The notes below the pieces were generated by a model, which was not told the DNA's origin, did not search any database, and saw nothing but the letters and a program-made list of their open reading frames with translations. A stretch of DNA of 64,000 bases from Mucilaginibacter pineti (lineage in GTDB: Bacteria > Bacteroidota > Bacteroidia > Sphingobacteriales > Sphingobacteriaceae): positions 62,001 to 126,000 of the forward strand of contig NZ_FNAI01000013.1 of the NCBI RefSeq assembly GCF_900101875.1. Direction: 5' to 3'. The translations under genes were made by a program, and so were the position numbers. This document shows positions 36,374 to 45,781 of this stretch, piece by piece. How positions within the stretch are numbered: the stretch's first letter is position 1; each line of letters opens with the position of its first letter.

Positions 36374-38548
36374 TTATTTAAGCTTGGTATCTGTTGGCAG
36401 TAGTTTCTGTAAACGTGCGATTTCGTCCCGGATTTGATCTTCCTGACTACGACCATCTACCTCCGCGATCATCTCTCTGAGTTTTCTGGCGACAATCGGC
36501 TCTCCGATCATATCTATGATAGCCGGAAAACCTGACGAGTCAATACCGGCAATTTCTAGCTTTAGATCACTTTGCTTTTTCTCTTCTTCTTCTTCAATTT
36601 TCAAATTATCCGCATCTAGCACCCCGGTTGACAATATTTTGTGCGGCATGGCCATTTTCGACGGCTTTTTTTTTCGATCAGCTATTTGTAGTTCTAACTT
36701 CTTCAGGTCCCGCTTTAAATTTAGATGATCAATGATTAAGGTTATTTTCTCAATAGCAAAGGCTCCGCAGAATCCGTTTGTCATGAAAAAGGCATCGTTC
36801 AGCAAATTATGAATATTGGCGCCGAAGGTCTTTTTCTCCTGAGTAAATTGGACCGCTTTACGCTCTGCGACTTTCAAAAACATAATGTGATCATTAGGGA
36901 TATCAGAAAGAATAAACGGAGAATGCGTTACGAAAATTAGATTGATGCCGTGGATTTTCTTTAAACTCAGCCGGCTGATACTGTCCCTTAAATATTTAAT
37001 GTACCGGCGTTGTATTTCCGGGTGAAAATAGAGTTCAATTTCTTCAAAAATAATATTGATAAAATTGTACTTCCTTTTGGGTTTATCCTTTTTGCTGGCA
37101 ACTGATTCCAGGTTGATCAAATGATACAAAATCGAACTAACAGAATAAACCAGTTGTTTTTCACCTGAACTGAGCGTATCGAATGTGATCTTTTTTCCTT
37201 TATCATCATTGGCCAATAATAAAATGTCCACTATAAAAATGGGCGGCGGTAACAACTCAACAGGTTTGAGATTAGTAATTCCAGGTGTGCCGAGAAGCTG
37301 TATGATCGCTTGGGATATGTCCTCAATGGGCAGTTCTCTTTTGTCAGTATAAAGCTTATTAATTTCGGGGTACTTCAGGTAGTTGATGGTTTGTTTGAAT
37401 TTAAAAGCGATGTGACTTGGATCTGCCATGATTTCTTCGACATATTTTTGCAGATTACCCCAGTCAAAATCACGAACACTTTGCTTGAAATAACCGTGAT
37501 AATCCGAATATTTTACCGACATCGTAATTAACTTCCTAACCAAGTAATGGAGCGCTTCGTAACGCTCGCCTCCAGACATTTTTGCAAACGAATCTTTTAC
37601 ATACCCAAAATGTGTAACCGCATCAATCCCAACCAGAACCTTTTCAAAATCAGGGTCGATCATGCCGATCAACCAATTGGTGACGCTGAAACTGCCATCA
37701 GCTTGTTTTTCCCTTTCTTCATAAAGCGGAACGGTATCCTTAGATTCATTCAATCTCAAGACAAAGTCAGTGGCCTTGAGATTGTCTGTCAACTGGCGAA
37801 AATTTAGTTCTTTATCTACCGTTTGCCGAACTAAGTTGGTCATTAAACGCTGACTAACCAGTTCATTTTCGGTGTTGATATTGATCACACCCTTATTCCG
37901 GTAGGGATTAATAACGATGGGTGTTTGGTATGAGTCGTTTTTATGGAACAGGGGTTTCAGCCAGTCTTTTTGCGCTTTGGGTTTAATGTCAAGTGAATTA
38001 TAAGCATAGTGGGAATAATTGACGGCGACAGTATAAAAGAAATCCTGGATCATTTCCAGTTTTTTGTGGTAGAGATTTCTGGTAGTTAACACACCTTTGT
38101 CATCATATGCATGCAGTTCAGGAACACTGTTTTTGATATGAAATCGATAGTGCCCGTTTCTCTTAAAAAAAACGCTTACCTCCAGTCCCTCTACTAATTG
38201 GAGATCACCTTTAATATCTAGTGCTTTTGCCAGGTTATTCATGGCCATAAATAAAAGCTCAATAATGGTGCTTTTTCCCGAGCCGTTTTGTCCGGCGATA
38301 GCTGAGATATTTAAAGTTGGACCGCCGGGTATGCTGAAAAGCTTTTCCGGCGCACTAGGAAATTTTTTATAATTATCGTTATCGTCAAGGTCATAGCCCG
38401 GGTAAAAAAAATAAGCTTTGGTCTTTTCCAATACCTTGTAAAATTCAGGCAGGCAACTCGGGCCCGCCTTGATGGCTATAATTTTAAAGTCGTTATCGTT
38501 TGAATCTTCAGGCATTGTGAACAGATTTTCAGGTCTAAATATATTCAA
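36374..38548 (-). CDS. AAA/ABC-type ATPase of a Septu-like pair (PtuA-like), copy 1
   Basis: 724 residues. Walker A AGQNGSGKST (about 85-94), ABC signature-like LSSGEKQLVYSVSS, Walker B IIFEEIELYFHPE and His-switch FVTHSPFILSDIP, i.e. an OLD/RecF-class ATPase with a long insertion. Start: ATG at 38548 has AAAGG upstream; an ATG at 38515 (MPEDSNDND) aligns better with the start of the copy at 58 kb. It precedes its HNH partner by 5 bp. The C-terminal acidic/basic segments (EEEEEKKQSD) are absent from the paralog. Confidence 0.8.
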   Translation of the reverse strand: MNIFRPENLFTMPEDSNDNDFKIIAIKAGPSCLPEFYKVLEKTKAYFFYPGYDLDDNDNYKKFPSAPEKLFSIPGGPTLNISAIAGQNGSGKSTIIELLFMAMNNLAKALDIKGDLQLVEGLEVSVFFKRNGHYRFHIKNSVPELHAYDDKGVLTTRNLYHKKLEMIQDFFYTVAVNYSHYAYNSLDIKPKAQKDWLKPLFHKNDSYQTPIVINPYRNKGVININTENELVSQRLMTNLVRQTVDKELNFRQLTDNLKATDFVLRLNESKDTVPLYEEREKQADGSFSVTNWLIGMIDPDFEKVLVGIDAVTHFGYVKDSFAKMSGGERYEALHYLVRKLITMSVKYSDYHGYFKQSVRDFDWGNLQKYVEEIMADPSHIAFKFKQTINYLKYPEINKLYTDKRELPIEDISQAIIQLLGTPGITNLKPVELLPPPIFIVDILLLANDDKGKKITFDTLSSGEKQLVYSVSSILYHLINLESVASKKDKPKRKYNFINIIFEEIELYFHPEIQRRYIKYLRDSISRLSLKKIHGINLIFVTHSPFILSDIPNDHIMFLKVAERKAVQFTQEKKTFGANIHNLLNDAFFMTNGFCGAFAIEKITLIIDHLNLKRDLKKLELQIADRKKKPSKMAMPHKILSTGVLDADNLKIEEEEEKKQSDLKLEIAGIDSSGFPAIIDMIGEPIVARKLREMIAEVDGRSQEDQIRDEIARLQKLLPTDTKLK

Positions 38549-38730
38549 TTATACCTTTTAAATATATCGGTGATAAGCGATTATTCCAGAGATAAAGATT
38601 TATTAAAAATAGAAAGACATCTTTTTTACGGCCCAAAATCATAAATGTCGTTTACCCACACGGGAAAGAGCACCGACTCTACGAAGAATGCCGGTGATAG
38701 TAGCTGATAATTAATGCTTAGCTTAGTTTT

Positions 38731-39426
38731 ATGAACAGCGACGAAGTAAAAAAAATGTTAATATTGAGAGCATGCGGCTCTACAGGAGAGAATGAAGAGT
38801 GTATTAATATTAAAGCTCAGGCAGAATTGTATGACATCGAGGTGCATGATAAATGTCCAAAAACAAATGCTGAACTTACCCAGATCCTAAGTGAAGGGGA
38901 AACCTTTGACTATATCTATCTGGCTACATATGGTAACGAAAACGGGTTCTGCAACGAGACACGCACAATTGATTTTTCGTGGATTGATTTCGGGACTCAC
39001 CTTTGTAGTGCGATGTGTATGAACGAGGAATGCATTATTTTACTGTCTTGCTGCCGGGGAGGATTGAATCAAGTTGCTTATTCACTTTTTTATTGCTGTC
39101 AAAAAATAGCCTACATCGTCGGGCCAAGGCAAAGTCTATATCCTTATGATCTGCTTATCGGGTTTAATATATTGCTTTACAATCTGGAACACCGCGGTAT
39201 TGACCCGATCGTCGCTTGTGAAAAAATCAAATTGGGTACAGACATTCGTTTCGTTTGTTTCGATCGCCTGGAAACAGAGTCCGAGCCGGCCTATTGGATG
39301 TATTTGCAGAGGATTAACACAGAAACATTGAAGCAGGTTAATCAGGCCAAAGAAAAGGCAAACGAATCGCCAGCTTTCGTACCTCCCGAAATAACACATC
39401 AGCCAAAAATCCAAATTTTACCCTGA
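38731..39426 (+). CDS. caspase-like (CHAT/peptidase C14-like) protein with a Tyr at the usual catalytic His position
   Basis: 231 residues. YIYLATYGNENGF has the shape of the caspase-fold strand and His loop (usually LxxHGxxxG), and IILLSCCRGG matches the strand and Cys loop; then AYIVGPRQSLYP resembles the following substrate loop. The His is Tyr (codon tat where cat would be expected), so a dyad is not complete unless another His serves. Cys-rich (11 Cys) and probably cytosolic. It stands alone between the divergent Septu-like pair and a convergent gene. If the fold is right, it could be a pseudoenzyme, sensor or effector of the defence island. Confidence 0.5.
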   Translation: MNSDEVKKMLILRACGSTGENEECINIKAQAELYDIEVHDKCPKTNAELTQILSEGETFDYIYLATYGNENGFCNETRTIDFSWIDFGTHLCSAMCMNEECIILLSCCRGGLNQVAYSLFYCCQKIAYIVGPRQSLYPYDLLIGFNILLYNLEHRGIDPIVACEKIKLGTDIRFVCFDRLETESEPAYWMYLQRINTETLKQVNQAKEKANESPAFVPPEITHQPKIQILP

Positions 39427-39514
39427 CCTTGAATGTTCATCATCATTCATTAAGCTAATTAAAACTGCTGTACGATTAAAGAAGGTTCCTTTTAACTTAA
39501 AAGCAACAATACAA

Positions 39515-40852
39515 TCAGATAACCAATAATTTATCAAATGGTGCGAATCTACCTGAAAACACTATAGCCTGCTGCTCCGGGAAAGGTTGAAAAACCGAAT
39601 GACTAAAAACCCCGGAGGCCAGCCGCTGCATGTTACCGTGCATGCTGCCTTGGGCATCTTTAACACTATCAAGGTATAGATTGCCTCTTTGGAAGAAGTA
39701 TTTATCTGGGTAGGAAATCAGTTCTTTTTCACCGTTTTTTTCGACCATGACAGAATTTGTTGATGGCGCTGAATTGAGAATGCCAACCGGTATGGTAAAA
39801 TGCAGCTGAATGCCAGTTGCATTCCAGGTCTCATATTTAGCGGTATTAAAGACCAACTGAAATCCATGATGGATAAACGAGGTATCGTTTTCAGGATCAG
39901 TCGCCACGACCGGTTGGTATAAAATGACTCCGGTTAATAGTTTTTCCGAATGATCAGCCAGGTAAGATTCGGCCCATTCCTTGCAGGCGACAATCGAAGC
40001 AGCTTCCGGTAAATGAACGAAAACAAGATTACATATTTCATCATTTTCGCCTTTTGAATGCTTCATCAGATTAGCAGCAGCCTCATCCAGTTTATCCAAT
40101 AAGTTTTTATGTCCGTTTTTGTGGTAGGAAGATGCGATAATTAAAGTGTAGGAATTAAATGCCTGATGAAAAGGCTGTAGTTCATCCAGTAGCGTTGAAA
40201 GTACGATTGCCCATTTTTCCATTCCAAAAAGCCTGACGTTTTTGTTCCGGTAAGCCGCAATTATTCCTTCTAAATTTTCCTTTAGTTCCTGCCAGTCGGA
40301 GGTTTCCGGATAACCTCCTATATTTTCGATGGTTACCTGCACCGCCATAACGCCAGCGTTTTTCAGTACGGTAATTAAGTGCTCTTCTATTTGCTTTGCC
40401 TGAAAACTGAATGTTTTGAAGTGTGAAGAATCACCGTAGTTTTTCAGCGACACACGCATGGACTTTTTATCGGTCAGCTTCAGGATGGCATCATATCCAG
40501 GGTTATTTCCTCTGGTTGGATTGACATCCTGGTCTGCTGTAGCAAGTATTGCGACGGCATTAATCTCGAACATGGCACCATTGCGGTTATTGACATGATC
40601 CGTTTTTACCAGCTTTACCTGATCCGCAAGCCATTTTGGATCAATAGATTTAAGGCGTAAAATCGCATCTCCAAATAGGTATAATTCATTAGTAGCCAAA
40701 ATATCTCTGCGCAGCCAGAGTTGTTGAAGCGGGTGAGCACCTGGAGTTTTTAGCCATTTATAGGAAAACGTATCCGCCAGAGATTTAAAGATCGGCTCCA
40801 GTTGTTCATCGGTTTGTCCGGTATTGTTTTGCCTGGTTTCAAAATACTTCAT
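39515..40852 (-). CDS. uncharacterized protein with PD-(D/E)xK-like motif
   Basis: 445 residues, no signal or membrane segment. GYDAILKL followed by SMRVSLKNYGDS (about 135-160) could be the D ... (S/E)xK active site of a restriction-endonuclease fold with Ser in place of the usual acidic residue; the remaining sequence is not recognised. It lies downstream of the helicase-like gene in the same direction (110-bp gap), in a cluster of nucleases and ATPases, so a nuclease role would fit. Assignment of the fold is tentative. Confidence 0.5.
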   Translation of the reverse strand: MKYFETRQNNTGQTDEQLEPIFKSLADTFSYKWLKTPGAHPLQQLWLRRDILATNELYLFGDAILRLKSIDPKWLADQVKLVKTDHVNNRNGAMFEINAVAILATADQDVNPTRGNNPGYDAILKLTDKKSMRVSLKNYGDSSHFKTFSFQAKQIEEHLITVLKNAGVMAVQVTIENIGGYPETSDWQELKENLEGIIAAYRNKNVRLFGMEKWAIVLSTLLDELQPFHQAFNSYTLIIASSYHKNGHKNLLDKLDEAAANLMKHSKGENDEICNLVFVHLPEAASIVACKEWAESYLADHSEKLLTGVILYQPVVATDPENDTSFIHHGFQLVFNTAKYETWNATGIQLHFTIPVGILNSAPSTNSVMVEKNGEKELISYPDKYFFQRGNLYLDSVKDAQGSMHGNMQRLASGVFSHSVFQPFPEQQAIVFSGRFAPFDKLLVI

Positions 40853-40961
40853 TCTTGGTTGATAAAAGTGATAGCTGTAAGCGAAATACCAGCTTCCTAA
40901 TTATAAAATTAAATTACCTGAATGTGTCAGGCTGTGATGTGATTTGCGAATACCGCTAAAC

Positions 40962-43500
40962 TCATGCCGGAACAGGTTTACTTACTGCAATTTGCATTTT
41001 GCCATTGCATTGAGGATAGTTTGAACACCCGTAAAATTCACTGTATGGTCCACTTCTTTTTACCAAAATACCCCCGCATTCGGGACATTTTTCGCTGACC
41101 GGCTGGTAGATGTCATTCATCTCCATTAATTCCGTCAGAAATTTACTTGGGTTGAGTGGGTTATATAACAGATAATTCTTGTGTCTGGCGCGCGTAATGG
41201 CGACATAAAATACCCGCCGCTCCTCCGCATTTTCAAATTTATCTCCTTCGTTAAGCAGATAATTTAATAATGGGTCATCAGCGATTTCTGATGGGAACCC
41301 GAGTACACCGGAATCAACATCTAAGAGAATGGCGTAATCGCAGGTCATACCTTTGACACGATGGGCTGTGAAATATTCAATTTTTAATGAAGAGTAACTT
41401 TCTTTTATTGACCGGAAACTAAAAGGTACGTTGTGGTGATAGCGCCCGATCAAAAAAACACTCGCGTCGGGCTGCGATCTTACAATATCATCCAATATGG
41501 ACCGTATCACCTGTTCTTTGGCATTTTGCCATGAATTAACGTCACCTGTGGCGCCTAAGGGTACGAATGCGAAACTGTCAGTTGTTGCAATACGGTTTGC
41601 AGATAGGACCTTGCGGATTTGTACTGGATTTTTCTGAACGAAGCCACTGGAAACTTTCAATATCTGATCGTTGAACCGGAAAGTCTTCAAAATAGCGGTC
41701 TGACTTGTAAAACCAAAATGCTGTTCGAATTCAGTAATAATTGAAATATCACTGCCGGTAAAACGAAAGATTGATTGCCAGTCGTCACCCACTGCATAAA
41801 GCTTCACGTCTGGATTTTGCGCTCTAAGTCCCTTAAGCAGCGCATAACGCCCAAGTGACATATCCTGAAACTCATCAACCAAAATATATTTATATGGCTT
41901 TTTAAAGTCTCCGCTATTAAAATGTTCCGTGGCACGATTGATCATGTCGTTATAATCAATCTCTGACGTATCTGACAGGCGGCGCTCGTAACGCTTGTAT
42001 ATTGGGTTAAATACAGCAAGAAAAACATTCAGCCGTTTATCTCTAAGAGATGAAGTTATATTTTCAGGTTTAATTCCGTTTGACTTCATTAAACCGAGGA
42101 AGGTATGGATTAGATTAACGAAGTCTTCATAATGCGCCGATTTTTTCACAAGGTTAAGGATACCGTCAGCTGAAAGCTGTTCAAAAACGATCCCGTGATC
42201 CGTCAGCGTTTTCTTCAAATTGGTAATCAATTTGCCCTCTCTATTTTCAAACGAGTAGGTTTTAATGAGTTTGGCCATATTTTGCATGGATTTGCTCTTT
42301 CCATTTAATTCCTGCCTGGTAATAGTCCTTACCCGTCGGATAGGGCGGTTTAGTCTTGAACCATGACGGTACGCTCCCGTCCCGGTTAATGCCAAAATGT
42401 TCATGCCATATTTCGTGATCTGTCAGGTAAAAATCAGGATGATAAGAACTGTAATCTGCCTGACGGTCTTCAGGTTGCAGTGGATAATGTTTTTGATATT
42501 CATAGTTTAACCCATGCAGGCAAAAGAAATTACCAATTTCCATTTCTTCTTTACTGTTCACCTTATTGCCGTCAAGCGTGATGTTTTTAAAGCTCTGCTC
42601 ATGTTTAAGAAAAGCGTTTCTCGTTTCAAACTCGAATTCGTCTCTTTCGGGGCGGTTAAAAAACGCAATAAAATTCACGGCTTTTTTCTGAAAATCAGCA
42701 TCGGTCAGAAACATTTTGTCAAATGTTTCCTGCAGAAAGGCCTTAGCTGCCTGATCGTCGCCATCAAATGCCAGGTGCAATTCTGTTTCCGAACAATGCC
42801 GCCTTACAAGATAGCCGAAACTGTTAAACGTACGGACATCGAGGTTATTAGCGTCTGGAATATGCTTGCAAAACTTAAGACAGCGTTCATACATTTCATT
42901 GACCGCGTTTTTGGTAAATGAAATGATCAGTAACTCTTCCGGTTTTGCCAGGCCTTTTTCAAGCAGATAGGCTACCTTTCCTGAAATCGTGGTCGTTTTA
43001 CCTGTTCCGGCACCGGCGATAACCAAATTATTGTCTTCGTCTCGAACGATCGCTTCAATTTGATCTTCAGATAGCGGGTAATCTTCCAGTTGGTTAAACA
43101 GGTAAGCAAATGCTGCAGCTTCCTTTTTTATGAATTGATTATTGTATTGTTCGCGGACTAAAGTGGCATCGTCATAAGTGTTTACGAAATTCTGGATTAT
43201 TACTGAAAAGTCTTCTGCCAAATCCAGCCTATTGATGTCGGACGGAATCTTTTTGCGGAGATCCTTAAACTCGTTAAAGAAATGCTGCTCTTCACGAAAT
43301 GAAAAATATTTTTCGAAATTAAAAAGTCTGGTTATCTTATCATTAGCTTGTGTAAAACGCTCCCTAAGTTCAAGCATCCGCAGTTTATCCTTTTTTCGAA
43401 TAACCCAATTTTTATAGACATACCAGATTCCAATAACGGACACACAGAGCAACACGACTTTAATAACAGCTGCTATATGTATTTGGCTTTTACGGGACAT
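40962..43500 (-). pseudogene. UvrD/HelD-type helicase gene split by a one-base frameshift
   Basis: Two overlapping frames are halves of one protein of about 845 residues. The first (43500 to 42262) has an N-terminal membrane-like segment, Walker A VIAGAGTGKTTT, and a nuclease-like insertion (YEYQKHYPL ... YHPDFYLTDHEIWHEHFGI). It runs to HAKYGQTH and stops. The second frame (to 40962) continues with KLIKTYSFENREG, LVDEFQDMSLG, HRVKGMTCDYAILLD, VAITRARHKNYLL and a topoisomerase-like zinc ribbon (CPECGG ... FYGCSNYPQCNG). Deleting one C in the GGCC at 42273-42276 rejoins HAKYG-KLIKTYS. Either a real mutation or a sequencing error. Helicase IV relatives act in DNA repair and recombination. Confidence 0.8.
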
Positions 43501-43722
43501 GAATTTGCGTGCGGTTTAAGGCCATAACAAATACGGAAATTTTACCCAATTTATCAAAAAGAATTAACCTACTCCAATTACTAACCTTATTACAGCATGC
43601 GTTCCGTTCCCCAGTAAGTTATAAAGCTTGATTTGTCAAAGTATATTTTGGGTGATTTCCTTGCGGTAGTCCGAAGTTCGGATTTGATCCATTCCTGAGT
43701 TCATTAGCCGCGTAGCAAAAAA

Positions 43723-43824
43723 TCAACCGTTAATATTGTTAATCTTCTTATCCAGTGTCAGAGTATAACCATTTGCCAAACCTGTAATCGAAAATTTAGG
43801 TGCTACCCTTGATTGTGCAAGCTT
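43723..43824 (-). pseudogene. C-terminal remnant of a lost gene
   Basis: On the minus strand an open stretch of about 33 codons reads VAPKFSITGLANGYTLTLDKKINNING and then stops at 43723. The composition (polar beta strands, no start codon, two stops just upstream) is that of a C-terminal stub. I cannot name the family. It suggests that 43501-43980 is a recombination junction between the defence island and the envelope block. Nothing else is seen in 43501-43722. Confidence 0.35.
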
Positions 43825-43879
43825 AAGGATTTACACAGATCAATCTGTACTTTAAGCGTGGAACGTAAAAAAAGTAGAT

Positions 43880-43976
43880 CGAAACCTGTAATTGATTAGA
43901 TCAAATAAATTTGGTCTAATCAATTACAGGTTTCGTCTAAATTCCACCAGCTGAAAAGTCAAAATGTTTACCTTGG
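43880..43976 (+). promoter_or_regulatory. LytTR-type operator and promoter of the kinase/regulator operon, within a 21-bp inverted repeat
   Basis: A perfect 21-bp inverted repeat has arms at 43880-43900 and 43915-43935. Direct repeats TTTGGTCTAAT (43910) and TTTCGTCTAAA (43931) are 21 bp apart, and a TACCTTGG -7-like element begins at 43969, 38 bp from the second repeat. The start codon is at 43981. The same geometry recurs at two other promoters in the window. Confidence 0.65.
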
Positions 43977-43980
43977 TATT

Positions 43981-45051
43981 ATGCAGACCGTTAAGGCAAT
44001 TCATCAATCGACCATCAGTCAGGAACCCGTTTTGCGGATTCTCGTAGATGAACCTTACAGCATTTACCGCAAAATTGTCTTCGTATTTGTTTTGCTGATT
44101 CTGCTGAAAGGGGGAAACGAACAGCACCAATATGCGGATGATATATTTATTTATTTAAAACTGTGCGGTCTGCTCGTGATCTTGGGATTTACCGCAATGA
44201 ATATGTATGTACTCATCCCACGATTTTTATTTAGTGGGCGCTACAAAGCTTATTTCTTTTGGGTTATCGGCGGCATCATTTTTTCATTCCTGATCTTCGT
44301 TCAGATCAGGGCCTGGCTGCCATCTCTGCGGATATCCAGTCATCCTCCTAAATCTTTCGATAACACCGGCGATTTTCTGGCTTATGTCGTATTGCTTTGC
44401 ATCCTTTGCGCGGCTACCGCCGGCATTAAGCTTTTCCAGCGCTGGGTCAAGGATAGTTACCGGCTCACTCAACTGGAAAATATCCGTGTCCATACCGAGC
44501 TGGACTTGCTCAAAAGCAATGTCAGCCCGCACTTTCTTTTCAATATGCTCAATGGCAGCGAGATACTGATCCATACAGAGCCGGAAAAAGCGAGCCAGAT
44601 GCTCATCAAACTTTCCGACCTGCTGCGCTACCAGTTGTATGACAGCAGCCGGGAGCAGGTATTGCTCAGCGCTGATATCCGGTTCCTGGATCACTTCCTT
44701 TCGCTCGAAAAGATCAGGCGCGATTTTTTTGAATTCAGGATCGATGAACAGGGTACGGAAAAACCGTTAATGGTACCGCCGCTCCTGTTCATTCCTTTCG
44801 TGGAAAATGCCATCAAGCACAATATCAACTCTGAAGCAGGGGCTTATGTTGATCTCAGTTTTGAAATTAACGCAGGTGAGCTGATCTTCAATTGTACCAA
44901 TCCTAAACCATTACATCCTACGGCTGAACCGGGTGGACTCGGATTGCCTAATTTGCAGCGCCGCCTGGAGTTGCTTTATCCCGGCAGGCATACCTTGTTG
45001 ATCCGTGATGAACCTGCCCTTTATCATGTTACTTTAACTTTAACGTTATGA
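43981..45051 (+). CDS. LytS/YehU-like membrane sensor histidine kinase
   Basis: 356 residues with four hydrophobic segments in 1-155 (VFVFVLLILL, LCGLLVILGFTAM, FWVIGGIIFSFLIF, LAYVVLLCILCAATAG) and a cytosolic His_kinase domain: VSPHFLFNMLNG with phospho-acceptor H184, VENAIKHNI N-box, and GGLGLPNL G-box. No periplasmic sensor domain of note, so the membrane part probably senses envelope state. It overlaps the LytTR regulator gene by 4 bp and has the LytTR-type operator in front, which suggests autoregulation. Confidence 0.92.
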   Translation: MQTVKAIHQSTISQEPVLRILVDEPYSIYRKIVFVFVLLILLKGGNEQHQYADDIFIYLKLCGLLVILGFTAMNMYVLIPRFLFSGRYKAYFFWVIGGIIFSFLIFVQIRAWLPSLRISSHPPKSFDNTGDFLAYVVLLCILCAATAGIKLFQRWVKDSYRLTQLENIRVHTELDLLKSNVSPHFLFNMLNGSEILIHTEPEKASQMLIKLSDLLRYQLYDSSREQVLLSADIRFLDHFLSLEKIRRDFFEFRIDEQGTEKPLMVPPLLFIPFVENAIKHNINSEAGAYVDLSFEINAGELIFNCTNPKPLHPTAEPGGLGLPNLQRRLELLYPGRHTLLIRDEPALYHVTLTLTL

Positions 45052-45770
45052 AGTGCCTGATCGTAGATGATGAACCACTGGCCCGTAAAGGCGTACAGCT
45101 GCACCTCAAGAAATATCCGGAACTGCAATTGGCCGGGTGTTTCAATAATGCAACCGCCGCTGCCGCCTACCTGCAACTCAATCCGGTGGGGCTTATCTTT
45201 CTGGATATCCGCATGCCGGGTATTAACGGGCTGGACTTCGCCCGTTCGCTGGGCAGGCAAACCCTGGTTATTTTCATTACCGCTTTCGCGGAATACGCGC
45301 TGGACAGTTACGAGGTGGATGCCATAGATTACCTGGTCAAGCCCATCCACGCGGAACGATTTGATAAAGCGGTATTGAAAGCGCTGGCCTATGAACGGCT
45401 GTTCCGGGAATCCGGCGATACAGCCATTGAGTTTGTGCCTGATCACTTGCTGGTTCGGTCAGACCGGCAATTTATCCGCATCGCGCTGGACGAACTGCAA
45501 TATATCGAAGGATTGAAGGACTATGTGATCCTGCACCTCAATGACCAGAAGATCATTACCGCGATGAACCTGAAACAGATCCACCAGAAGCTGCCGCAGG
45601 AACGTTTTCTGCGCGTGAGCAAATCGTATATCGTTAACGCTGCTTTTGTAAAAACATTCGATAACAATATCATTTACATCGGCGAAAGCGAAGTGCCTAT
45701 CGGTAATGGTTTCCGCGACCATTTTTTTGAAATCTTCGTACAGCCAAAGCTTATACCGCAAAAAAAATAA
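45048..45770 (+). CDS. LytTR-family response regulator
   Basis: 240 residues. The receiver has the acidic pair D7/D8 (IVDDEP), phospho-acceptor D53 (FLDIRMPG), T78 and K98 (YLVKPI). The C-terminal LytTR DNA-binding domain includes LQYIEGLKDYVILHL and RVSKSYIVNAAFV. Such regulators bind two direct repeats about 21-22 bp apart, exactly the spacing of the repeats found before 43981, 48427 (minus strand) and 48628. The product is therefore the probable regulator of this block. Confidence 0.93.
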   Translation: MKCLIVDDEPLARKGVQLHLKKYPELQLAGCFNNATAAAAYLQLNPVGLIFLDIRMPGINGLDFARSLGRQTLVIFITAFAEYALDSYEVDAIDYLVKPIHAERFDKAVLKALAYERLFRESGDTAIEFVPDHLLVRSDRQFIRIALDELQYIEGLKDYVILHLNDQKIITAMNLKQIHQKLPQERFLRVSKSYIVNAAFVKTFDNNIIYIGESEVPIGNGFRDHFFEIFVQPKLIPQKK

Positions 45771-45781
45771 CGATCATCTTT

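Noticed and set aside
35244..38548. Retron with Septu-like effectors
   Set aside because: Septu-like ATPase/HNH pairs can be retron effectors, but no reverse transcriptase gene lies near either pair.
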